In this document: in pieces, positions 1 to 6,875 of the stretch
How the letters are laid out: every line of letters starts with the position of its first letter
Position numbering within the stretch: the stretch's first letter is position 1
DNA from: Clostridia bacterium
GTDB taxonomy: Bacteria; Bacillota; Clostridia; Lachnospirales; Lachnospiraceae
Length of the DNA stretch: 37,306 nt
Direction: 5' to 3'
Assembly (NCBI GenBank): GCA_009929615.1
Contig: SAAB01000032.1
Span: 1 to 37,306, forward strand
Notes under the pieces: generated by a model
The model's input: only the letters and a program-made list of their open reading frames with translations
Databases searched by the model: none
Told to the model about the DNA's origin: nothing
Program-made: the position numbers and the translations under genes

Positions 1-169
1 AAAGATCTACGGAACGCGGGAAGAAGCCCGCAGCGATATTTTTGATTACATCGAAATGTTTTATAACAGTAAGCGTCGGCATGGTTCTAGCGATCAGATT
101 TCACCGACAGAATATGAAAACCAGTATTATCAACGGCTCGGAAGTGTCTAGATTATCCGTGGCGATTCA
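1..169 (+). mobile_element. Right end of an IS3-family insertion sequence (partial)
   Basis: The window opens inside the transposase and the element ends about 20 bases after its stop codon. Bases 145-169 read like an IS3-family terminal inverted repeat, ending in GGCGATTCA, and overlap the transposase stop. The left end is outside the window, so target-site duplication cannot be checked. The exact IS name is not certain. Confidence 0.75.
2..151 (+). CDS. IS3-family transposase OrfB, C-terminal fragment
   Basis: This frame is open from the window edge and encodes the last 49 residues of an IS3-family transposase (DDE/RVE integrase catalytic domain). The segment [20 protein letters not shown] followed by [19 protein letters not shown] is the typical end of the group, where the last catalytic Glu helix precedes an 'FYN.KR.H' motif. 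The 5' part lies outside the window, so whether the element is intact is unknown. Transposition is its role; it has no link to the genes that follow. Confidence 0.85.
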   Translation, partial: KIYGTREEARSDIFDYIEMFYNSKRRHGSSDQISPTEYENQYYQRLGSV

Positions 170-303
170 ACTATCATCTTTTAATGAACCAACTTGAGTC
201 AGTAGAAAAGCAAATATTTTCTAAGATTGGTGCTTGTAAAAAGACATCTTTGCTTTGAGTGTCAGTGAAGAAAAACTTTATGAACAAACTTAATCCTCCT
301 GCT

Positions 304-729
304 TTATGTAATTCTTTTTTTACCAGGGATTTCTAGGAGAATCTTAGTCCATAACCCATCTGTCATAAAATCAATTATCGAGTCTGATATCATGGCTTTA
401 TTTGCAATTCTTTGAGCAGTGTAAATTGCCTGACTTTTATCTTCGATAAAGATGCCATGAGGCACTAGACTAACATTATCTTCGGTTTTCCTTGCCCACA
501 TGCGGAGGCGGTAATCTATTATGTATTCGTCATACTCTATCCACAGATGAGGTCGAATTATCTGGCCAGTTCCAGCCAACGTTACTTCTCCAACGATGCG
601 CTGGTGCGGTATACAGAATCTATCTAGCAGGCAACTTACAACCATAGTATGACCATCACATTCGAGTGGAAGTACATCATATTTATGTAACAGCTCGCAG
701 ACATAAGCAACTTCAGGGGTTATGAACAT
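304..729 (-). CDS. Transglutaminase/papain-fold-like hypothetical protein
   Basis: Encodes 141 residues. ATG at 729 is preceded by GAGG at good spacing. No named family is recognised with certainty, but the spacing of Cys24 (start of a helix, ECDGHTMVVSCLL), the strand IPHQRIVGEV, His61 (RPHLWIEY) and Asp72 (YIIDYR) follows the Cys-His-Asp layout of transglutaminase-like proteins ('C...LL...GIP.R.V.G....H.W.E....IID'). If real, it could be a cysteine peptidase or transferase; this is inference from pattern alone. It lies 13 bases after the GNAT-like gene in the same direction, so the two probably form an operon. Confidence 0.6.
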   Translation of the reverse strand: MFITPEVAYVCELLHKYDVLPLECDGHTMVVSCLLDRFCIPHQRIVGEVTLAGTGQIIRPHLWIEYDEYIIDYRLRMWARKTEDNVSLVPHGIFIEDKSQAIYTAQRIANKAMISDSIIDFMTDGLWTKILLEIPGKKRIT

Positions 730-742
730 TTACGGCCTCATA

Positions 743-1171
743 TTAGACGGGGAGGGTGCTTAATTGGTCATTAAGCCTAAGTGATGATGGAGCCCAGTAG
801 CCGGAACCGCACATCCACCGTTCACCAGGAAATGAAAAACCCTCTCTGATAAGAAACTCCCTAAGTTCGGTGCTGATGACATTCTCAACCTTTAAGATGT
901 AGTTATTTGTCTCAGCTGCTTCTTTTAATTTCGAGAGTAACTGTCTGAAAAATCCTTTGCCTGGGGTCTTCACTGAAATGGTTGCGACTACCAGTACCGA
1001 CGAACCGAGGTATGACATTTTTCCCGTCCGGGCACGGATGTATAACTCATCTACTAACTGAAGACCTTGAACCTTCATTGATTTTGAATGAAAGATGCTT
1101 TTTTTTGCTTCAACCATTAAGTGAGTGAATGATTGAAGGATCTTATTGATGTCTCTGTCATGACAACTCAT
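743..1171 (-). CDS. GNAT-like acetyltransferase-fold protein
   Basis: 142 residues, start ATG at 1171 with GGTG seven bases upstream. The central part (about residues 58-113) has strand VLVVATISVKTP, then GKGFFRQLLSKLKEAA, then YILKVENVISTELREFLIREGF. That order (strand, Gly-rich turn into a helix, 'VENV....L..FL...GF') is the GNAT motif A/B layout seen in small phage and plasmid acetyltransferase-like proteins. The pyrophosphate-binding turn is short (GKG) compared with the usual R/Q-x-x-G-x-G/A, so activity is uncertain. It is first in a probable two-gene unit with the transglutaminase-like gene. Confidence 0.6.
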   Translation of the reverse strand: MSCHDRDINKILQSFTHLMVEAKKSIFHSKSMKVQGLQLVDELYIRARTGKMSYLGSSVLVVATISVKTPGKGFFRQLLSKLKEAAETNNYILKVENVISTELREFLIREGFSFPGERWMCGSGYWAPSSLRLNDQLSTLPV

Positions 1172-1304
1172 ATAATCACCAAATTAAATCAGCATAATAA
1201 ATTGCACAGTGTATAGCGTAACTTTTCAATAAAGTTGATGCTTTGAAATAAAAGCAACAATACATAATCTTTGTGTCTTATTGGCTAAGGTTGTTATGTA
1301 ATTA

Positions 1305-1619
1305 TCAGAGGTTTTTAATCCTTTCTAAAGATGCTAGATATGCTTCATAGTTATCTCCAAATTTTTTCTTTGCCCGTCTTACTCTCATCTTTTCTGCCAG
1401 TTCACTCTTATGCTCGGTCTGGTATTTTTTATTGTTTTGGAGTTTTACACCTGCACCGGAACCGGCAGCATAATTTCTGTTTTTATCGCTAATGCACAAC
1501 TTGCATTTACTTTTAAGGCCAAACTTACCCTTAAGTTCCTTACCGAATTCTTCGAAGGGTTTAACCTGATTGCATCCTTTACAGCGTTTGCACCCAGAGG
1601 GGAGATCTTCATTAGCCAT
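1305..1619 (-). CDS. Small zinc-finger protein
   Basis: 104 residues, very basic (many Lys/Arg). Two CxxC pairs, CKRCKGC near residues 10-16 and CKLC near 39-42, are separated by FEEFGKELKGKFGLKSK, a treble-clef/zinc-ribbon layout common in phage proteins related to HNH nucleases, but no HNH His-Asn-His is visible. It probably binds zinc and nucleic acid. Start ATG at 1619 has GGA upstream. It stands alone, with non-coding stretches of 133 and 200 bases on its two sides. Confidence 0.65.
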   Translation of the reverse strand: MANEDLPSGCKRCKGCNQVKPFEEFGKELKGKFGLKSKCKLCISDKNRNYAAGSGAGVKLQNNKKYQTEHKSELAEKMRVRRAKKKFGDNYEAYLASLERIKNL

Positions 1620-1819
1620 GTCTAGTTCCAGTGGTTAAAGGTAATGAACTGCATTTTACTGCAAACAGGCACTTCCAACCATAAAATCGACTACTTAACC
1701 ATAATTCAACATAAGGTTCATTAAGCGCACCAAGGTAAGGTGTTGATTGTTAAGGGTTTATCAGGGGGGTCTCTTGACTTGTTGGTATCCTCGGACTCAG
1801 GCTGTTACGTATCCTGTGA

Positions 1820-2050
1820 CTAACTGAGCCCCGTCCGTGGTGACCAGTTAACAGATTCTCCAAGGAACCTTGTTAACGCTGCTTTAGCATACTGAGGCTT
1901 TGAGTAGTATCTGGGAAACCAGCCATCATAAGTTTGTGTGCCATTGCGCCGGTATTCTGGCCTGACTGACAGCTTACATCCATTACCATCAGTAGAAATA
2001 CAAAAAGTGTACCCATCAACAGAATCAGAAGTAAGCAGAATGGATGTCAT
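1820..2050 (-). CDS. Hypothetical small protein
   Basis: 76 residues, ATG at 2050 preceded by GAGG (ATGAGGTATCCCCAATG). Not recognised. The sequence has a beta-rich first half (ILLTSDSVDGYTFCIST) and an aromatic patch YDGWFPRYYSKPQYAKAAL. No signal peptide or membrane segment. It reads away from the partition locus and the two share the 432-base intergenic region. Confidence 0.55.
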   Translation of the reverse strand: MTSILLTSDSVDGYTFCISTDGNGCKLSVRPEYRRNGTQTYDGWFPRYYSKPQYAKAALTRFLGESVNWSPRTGLS

Positions 2051-2482
2051 TGGGGATACCTCATTATTGAACTAACCAGAAACTACAATGGTGATCCGAC
2101 ATGGTTTCCTCGATTTTACCGACTGAGCTGTCATATAGCGATACCTTTTATTCTTAGGTTCTCTTGCAGTATTGGCTATCGATTGTCACAATTTAGTCTG
2201 GTGGCACTGGTTCATTTTTCGGGTGGTTTGTTACTTTTTCCGTTGGTGTTCCAGGGCTACCGACCTCTGCATGTACGTATACATCCCTCTTTCTCGTTTA
2301 CCCCGCCAGATTTCAATCCGATAGAATCGTTCCTGTTTTACTCACTCGTAATTCACTTTTCATAGTCATTTTGTGGACATTAAACGTGCGCTACAGGTGC
2401 GCATTCCTTGCTTCAGGATGGCTTACTATCTAAAATGGCAGAGATTTTTGATACTTTTGAACATTTTAATGAGGTATATACC
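2051..2482. promoter_or_regulatory. Probable parC centromere and par promoter region
   Basis: A 432-base stretch without a convincing gene lies directly upstream of parM, where ParM/ParR plasmids carry the centromere that ParR binds. Degenerate direct copies of a T-C-N-G-K-T-G-G core occur at 2197-2204, 2219-2226 and 2239-2246, about 20-22 bases apart, each in a T/G-rich setting. A direct repeat GTGCGC occurs at about 2386-2403. The repeats are weak; assignment rests mainly on position. Confidence 0.4.
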
Positions 2483-3445
2483 ATGATGAACATCGCTTGT
2501 GATGACGGCTCAACGAACGTAAAACTTGCCTGGATTGAGAATGGTGAAATCAAAACTCATGTTTCGCAGAACGCCTTCCGCGAAGGCTGGGCTACTCCAC
2601 TCGCATTTGGTGGTAAAACTATCTACAACTATCTCATTGATGGGCGGAAATTTACTCACGACATTGGTTCAACATCTGCAATTACAACAACGCATACCTC
2701 TTTCCAGTTCGACGCTGTAAGTCGCGTAGCAATTCATCATGCCCTTTTGACTTCCGGTCTTGAGCCACAGGATGTTGAACTTACAGTGACACTGCCGGTG
2801 GCCATGTTCTTCACGAGCGATGCGCAGTTGAACGAAGCTAATATTGAAAAGAAAAAGGCCAACGTTATGGGCCCAATAACCCTGAATAATGGCGAAACTT
2901 TTCATGTTGTAAAAGTTAACGTAATGCCTGAATCAGTACCTGCGGCTGAATATCTGATTGATCCTAAAACAACCACGCAGCTTACACGAACCCTGGTTGT
3001 CGATCTGGGGGGAACAACCCTAGACCTGGCCATCATTCAGGGGGCAATGGAGGGCATATCTGATATCTTTGGCAACAGCGATGTTGGCGTTTCACGAGTG
3101 ACAAAAGCTGTTATGGCTGCGCTCCAGGATGCCCAGTCTCCAAGTAGTTATGCCATTGCGGATATCATCATTAAAAACCGTCATGATAGAGCGTTGATTG
3201 CTTCTGCGGTCAATGATCACTCTAAAATTGATGCCATCATTGACGTTATCGATTCTGAGTCGAAAAATCTGGCCGAAGCTGTTGCAGCTGATATACGTCG
3301 TCAGAACAGCGTCCACAAAATCATACTGGCCGGGGGCGGTGCTGAGCTCATCCATTCTCATATTGTCGAACTATTCCCTAAGCTGGATGTCATCAAAGCG
3401 CCTGACGCGCAGCTCGCGCTCGTCAAAGCAATGGCAAGCGTCTAA
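2483..3445 (+). CDS. parM: ParM/StbA actin-like partition ATPase
   Basis: Actin-like ATPase that polymerises between ParR-bound centromeres and pushes plasmid copies apart. The 320 residues match the length of R1 ParM. Visible motifs: phosphate-1 loop DDGSTNVKLAW near residue 7, AIHHALLTSGL around 105, IEKKKAN around 143, phosphate-2 VVDLGGTTLDLA around 172, and adenosine motif LAGGGAELI around 287. The start is ATG at 2483 (or the adjacent ATG at 2486), with GAGG nine bases upstream; an earlier TTG at 2408 would add 25 residues absent from the family. parR follows after 13 bases. The name stbA is equally used. Confidence 0.95.
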   Translation: MMNIACDDGSTNVKLAWIENGEIKTHVSQNAFREGWATPLAFGGKTIYNYLIDGRKFTHDIGSTSAITTTHTSFQFDAVSRVAIHHALLTSGLEPQDVELTVTLPVAMFFTSDAQLNEANIEKKKANVMGPITLNNGETFHVVKVNVMPESVPAAEYLIDPKTTTQLTRTLVVDLGGTTLDLAIIQGAMEGISDIFGNSDVGVSRVTKAVMAALQDAQSPSSYAIADIIIKNRHDRALIASAVNDHSKIDAIIDVIDSESKNLAEAVAADIRRQNSVHKIILAGGGAELIHSHIVELFPKLDVIKAPDAQLALVKAMASV

Positions 3446-3458
3446 ACGAGGTTATGTG

Positions 3459-3845
3459 ATGGAAGAAGATAAACGTTTACTCGTCTGGCTCCGCCCCGGC
3501 AATAATCCAGAAGACGGTAAAGCTCTTGATATTATGGAGCGCTTACCCCGCCGATCCCGGGGGGAATTTTACCGTAAGGCACTGGTAATTGCGTCTGCCT
3601 TGCATGAGCTCGACCCTCGGTTAATAAATTTGCTGGCCGCACAAACCACGACATCGTTTAATGCCGAAACGCTGAGCAACATTCTGTCGCAAACGCTGGG
3701 CATTGCCGTTGAACGGAATTCTTCACCAGTGGAAACCCAGGCCACAGGTATCCGAGCAACAACCATCATTGATTCGGATAAGCCTGCTGAGCAGAAAGAA
3801 CCAATTCCTAAACCCTCCCTGATGATGCAAACCCTCAAACGTTGA
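3459..3845 (+). CDS. parR: ParR/StbB centromere-binding partition protein
   Basis: 128 residues. Follows parM in the order of R1-type partition operons. ParR binds the centromere repeats, represses the par promoter and caps ParM filaments. The N-terminal part (KRLLVWLRPGNN, then LDIMERLPRRSRGEFYRKAL) resembles the ribbon-helix-helix DNA-binding segment of R1 ParR, and the tail is polar and Pro-rich before a C-terminal MMQTLKR helix that could be the ParM-contact end. ATG at 3459 is used; GTG at 3456 and a longer frame running back into parM are less likely. GAGG at 3447-3450 provides the ribosome site. Confidence 0.85.
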   Translation: MEEDKRLLVWLRPGNNPEDGKALDIMERLPRRSRGEFYRKALVIASALHELDPRLINLLAAQTTTSFNAETLSNILSQTLGIAVERNSSPVETQATGIRATTIIDSDKPAEQKEPIPKPSLMMQTLKR

Positions 3846-3850
3846 ATCCG

Positions 3851-3872
3851 AACCGGCTACTAGTAGCCGGTT
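3851..3872. terminator. 22-bp perfect palindrome, bidirectional terminator
   Basis: The two 11-base arms AACCGGCTACT and AGTAGCCGGTT are perfectly complementary with no spacer. It sits exactly between the converging parR (ends 3845) and GntR-family gene (ends 3872), and is followed by only three T on the plus side. Position suggests transcription termination for both; a protein-binding site is possible. Confidence 0.6.
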
Positions 3873-4582
3873 TACTCACCTTGCTCGGTTAACAAGCTGA
3901 GATAGATCCGCAACCCCTTATCCAGTGACTCTCTAATGGCATCTGCTGCTGCCCCTGCATCCCTGTTTGAAAGAGCGAGTTCAAGCGACGAGAAAAATAT
4001 TGGCCATTTATCCTCCGAGTCAGATTCGAACGTGTAACTCAGAGTTGGCCACAGGTTAATCCACAGTTGGGTTACAATTTTGAAAAACTCAGGCAGACCG
4101 GCGTATATGTAAAGCTTCAGCCGCAGAGTGAGGTTTAGCTGGTGCGCCAGATAAACATCCCTACGTTCATATGCGGAACGCAGCTTTTGGCACAAAGACA
4201 GGCATTCTTCAAAGCCATTGGCATCCATTTTCAGTACGGCCTTTTCTGCCAGTTCTGGCTCAATCAATCGCCTCATTCTCATGTACTCGTTGAACTGCTC
4301 ACTGGTGATGATGGGAACAAAAAAGGCATGTGATGGAGTCAAAGCAAGAGCACTACTGGCAGACAGACGTATCAGGCTTTCACGGACGGGCGTGACGCTC
4401 ATTTTCATAGCATCGGCGATGTTTTTTGTTACCAACTTATCACCGGGCTTGAGGTAGCCGAGGATAAGGGCGCATTTAAGGCGATCTTCAACTCGTCTCG
4501 TTAAGCTAGGTCTGCCTGACGGAGAGTAACTAATTAGTTCCGGTAAATTCCCTGGGGTTTTTGAGGAAGCTTTTGTAATCAT
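3872..4582 (-). CDS. GntR-family (FadR/FCD) transcriptional regulator
   Basis: 236 residues from ATG 4582. The N-terminal winged helix-turn-helix covers about residues 28-90: RRVEDRLKCALILGYLKPGD, KNIADAMKMSVTPVRESLIRL is the classic GntR recognition segment (T-x-V-R-E-x-L). The C-terminal helical FCD-type effector domain (about 100-230) contains MRMRRLIEPELAEKAV, typical of the FadR subgroup. In FCD proteins a metal/ligand is bound by one Asp and three His; those His are not obvious here, so the ligand is unknown. It converges on parMR. An imperfect inverted repeat at 4653-4674 upstream may be its own operator. A chromosomal-type metabolic regulator is unusual beside a partition locus. Confidence 0.85.
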   Translation of the reverse strand: MITKASSKTPGNLPELISYSPSGRPSLTRRVEDRLKCALILGYLKPGDKLVTKNIADAMKMSVTPVRESLIRLSASSALALTPSHAFFVPIITSEQFNEYMRMRRLIEPELAEKAVLKMDANGFEECLSLCQKLRSAYERRDVYLAHQLNLTLRLKLYIYAGLPEFFKIVTQLWINLWPTLSYTFESDSEDKWPIFFSSLELALSNRDAGAAADAIRESLDKGLRIYLSLLTEQGE

Positions 4583-4652
4583 CAATCATATATCACTCAT
4601 ACTGAACTTTTTGACCACATAGAAAACAGAATATTTTTAATCACACTACATA

Positions 4653-4674
4653 GTAAGTAGATCCCTCTACCTAC
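4653..4674. promoter_or_regulatory. Inverted repeat upstream of the GntR gene (candidate operator)
   Basis: GTAAGTAGA and TCTACCTAC are complementary at 8 of 9 positions with a 4-base spacer, 70 bases before the regulator start. GntR proteins usually bind short palindromes near their own promoter. The rest of 4583-4913 is AT-rich with no convincing gene: the open plus-strand frame there lacks a ribosome site and family resemblance. Confidence 0.4.
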
Positions 4675-4913
4675 ATATTTCAAATAGTTCCAGTATGCAC
4701 ATCCATAAACTGGCATCCGCCAGAACAGAGAAGGTAAACGGTTATCATTCGTTTTACTCTACCAGCATGTCTTACATTTTCAATAACGGATCTATTACTA
4801 CCCATATTTTATGCTTAACAGAATCCATTATAGATGCATGGTTAATTCTTTCTAATGTGTTTGTTTGCTATTTGTGCAAGGTCGAAATATATTCAGCTTG
4901 TGCGTCAATGACA

Positions 4914-5519
4914 TTAATCTTTGTGGATGTATAGGTCAGGTTGTCCGGTGTGTGTATACGAAATGTCTGAAATCAACCTTCCCTCAAAATCGTGCCAATC
5001 CCATTCCTTTTGAATTTTTTCTCCCATTAAAACACGATCCATCCTTTGAAGTTGCCAATCCATATAAATCAGTAAAAGAGCCATTTCTTCTTTTTCATTA
5101 TTAGTCATGCCCTGCCCTAATTTATAAGCTTCTTTTGTGAGCTGATAGATCTGAACAGAGTTTTCAACAATGTATTTAAATATTTTTTCTACGCAGCCGG
5201 AAATGGCAATTGAATTTTGGCAATTAATGTCATTAACGAGTTCGCGTGTATCTATTTCCCAGTTCCTATATAAATCAATCTCTGCGGTATAATGTTGATT
5301 TGTGTTTAAAGGAATACCACCAAAGATTCGACAATAGAGTTCTACTGCATCGGCCTGTTCCAGGCAATTAGCCATGTAGGGAAAATCAGGCAACGTGGAA
5401 TGAATCAATTGGAGATAAGCTAACCTCTGAACAACCTTTTCATATGGCTGGTTAGTTTCTACGCCATAGAACATGTCTTTATTGATGTCATAACGATGAG
5501 TGATCCTGATCTTCGCCAT
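4914..5519 (-). CDS. Hypothetical cytoplasmic protein
   Basis: 201 residues, ATG 5519 with GAGG six bases upstream. Not recognised. Predominantly helical, acidic, with no signal peptide or membrane segment; Trp-rich near the end (MDWQLQRMDRVL, WDWHDFEG). It follows the secreted-protein gene by 10 bases, so it is the last gene of a three-gene operon (6722 to 4914) with a multi-spanning membrane protein and an exported protein. The joint function is unknown. Confidence 0.6.
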   Translation of the reverse strand: MAKIRITHRYDINKDMFYGVETNQPYEKVVQRLAYLQLIHSTLPDFPYMANCLEQADAVELYCRIFGGIPLNTNQHYTAEIDLYRNWEIDTRELVNDINCQNSIAISGCVEKIFKYIVENSVQIYQLTKEAYKLGQGMTNNEKEEMALLLIYMDWQLQRMDRVLMGEKIQKEWDWHDFEGRLISDISYTHTGQPDLYIHKD

Positions 5520-5529
5520 TGCTAGCCTC

Positions 5530-5952
5530 TTAATTCAGATAATTGATATCAGCATCGTCCGCACGTGCGGCATTACCAGCTACTAGCTGAGCGCATTTTG
5601 CAACGCGGACTGAGTGGTCAAGGTTGACCTTGTCGAATTCAGCCTTCAGTTGCTCATCTGGCTTAGCTTCGTTAACAGTTACCAGAATCCGACTAGCATA
5701 CTCGCTACCCTTGGCTTGATTGCCTACCATCTTACCCAGTACACGGCCAGCTTTTGATTTCGCTTCAGTCAAACGTTCCTCGCCATTTTCGAGGTAGTCT
5801 TTACATGCGATAACAGCAGCAATCTCGGAAGCATGAACTTTCATCACGTCATTCAGTTCGTCACGAGATGGAGAGCTTTCCGCTGATATTGCGAAACTTG
5901 ATGCATTAATTGCAAATAAACAAACAACCGCATTTAATATTATTTTTCTCAT
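5530..5952 (-). CDS. Exported hypothetical protein
   Basis: 140 residues. The first 24 residues (MRKIILNAVVCLFAINASSF, then AISA) form a Sec signal peptide with likely cleavage after AISA. The mature part is helical and charged with two Cys (VIACKDYL, VAKCAQLV) that could form a disulfide in the periplasm. ATG at 5952 has AGGA eight bases upstream; the GTG at 5955 is less likely. Middle gene of the 6722-4914 operon, 14 bases after the membrane-protein gene. No family recognised. Confidence 0.65.
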   Translation of the reverse strand: MRKIILNAVVCLFAINASSFAISAESSPSRDELNDVMKVHASEIAAVIACKDYLENGEERLTEAKSKAGRVLGKMVGNQAKGSEYASRILVTVNEAKPDEQLKAEFDKVNLDHSVRVAKCAQLVAGNAARADDADINYLN

Positions 5953-5966
5953 CACAGGTTTCCTTT

Positions 5967-6722
5967 TTATTGGTTACGAGGCAATGCTGCTTCAGACAGC
6001 TGGTAATTCAATATTGATAAGTAGGCCAGAGGTATAGTTGCTGCCGGGATTAACCATTCATACCTGAGCGAAAAGTATGACCACGAAAGTAAAACAACAC
6101 CAGAGATAGCTGAAAATGCGAACAACGGCCCAATATTCATAAAAGTACTTTTACAAATGACTGGTATACTTTTCAGCAGAGAACCTTTACACCGCGTAAC
6201 TGTTGGTATGAATAAAACGAGCATTGGCGTAGCGATAAATACGCTCAAAGTGGCAAGGGCGTACATATTGAAATACACTATTAGGTTGGAGTAAGCCAGA
6301 CTAATGCTTGTTAATGTTGGTTGTTTATATTCAACATGGTTGGTTTCACCCGCAACCGCTGAAGCAATCATAAATTTGACTAACCACAATATTACGATCA
6401 TTAGTACGGTCAGGAATAATGCATAAACTAACACAACGATAAAGTTGCGTAGTTCTTCCCAGATATTCAATCTTAGCTCTGAGCTTTGATATCGGCATAA
6501 GATAGCCGTAAGGTAGAGGGTGAGTACAACTGGCTGTAAGATAAAAAATGCAAGCCCCTCCATTGTCACATTTTTCATGATGAGTGTCAGGAGTCCACCA
6601 CCAGCAATTATCGGCAAGAATATTGCCAAAATACCATGAAGAGATGCCATTGTTTTCATGGAGGACAACATTATTTGTTTGGTATCTTCGAAAGATAATT
6701 TATTGATGAGAAATGCTGACAT
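5967..6722 (-). CDS. Multi-spanning inner membrane protein of unknown function
   Basis: 251 residues with about six hydrophobic segments (near 28-47, 55-74, 92-114, 145-172, 195-212 and 218-238), so it is an integral membrane protein. The soluble N-terminus begins MSAFLINKLSFEDTKQIM. ATG 6722 is preceded by GAGGAAACACA. It is first in an operon with an exported protein and a cytosolic one, and a shared-type promoter (6818-6846) lies upstream. The overall layout (N-terminal helix then a six-helix bundle) is seen in YIP1/DUF-type proteins, but I cannot name a family. Confidence 0.65.
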   Translation of the reverse strand: MSAFLINKLSFEDTKQIMLSSMKTMASLHGILAIFLPIIAGGGLLTLIMKNVTMEGLAFFILQPVVLTLYLTAILCRYQSSELRLNIWEELRNFIVVLVYALFLTVLMIVILWLVKFMIASAVAGETNHVEYKQPTLTSISLAYSNLIVYFNMYALATLSVFIATPMLVLFIPTVTRCKGSLLKSIPVICKSTFMNIGPLFAFSAISGVVLLSWSYFSLRYEWLIPAATIPLAYLSILNYQLSEAALPRNQ

Positions 6723-6817
6723 TGTGTTTCCTCTTCATGTAGTTGGCTCAATTGTCGCATGTTGAAAAATTTGAATAGCATTTAACATCGACAAACTGAC
6801 GGCTTTTTCTCTATCTC

Positions 6818-6846
6818 ATTTTTTCTGTTCAGTTACGGGTGACGAA
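6818..6846 (-). promoter_or_regulatory. TTCGTC-class promoter upstream of the membrane-protein operon
   Basis: Minus strand: TTCGTC at 6846-6841 in context AATTTCGTCACCCG, 17-bp spacer, then AAAAAT at 6823-6818. The -10 is weak and the start codon is 95 bases away, so this is one of the less certain members of the set. Confidence 0.4.
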
Positions 6847-6875
6847 ATTAACTCGACCAGCTCTTCCTTTCCCCA

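Noticed and set aside
4695-5104. Plus-strand open frames upstream of the GntR gene
   Set aside because: No ribosome sites, no family resemblance, and they run into the opposite strand of a supported gene.
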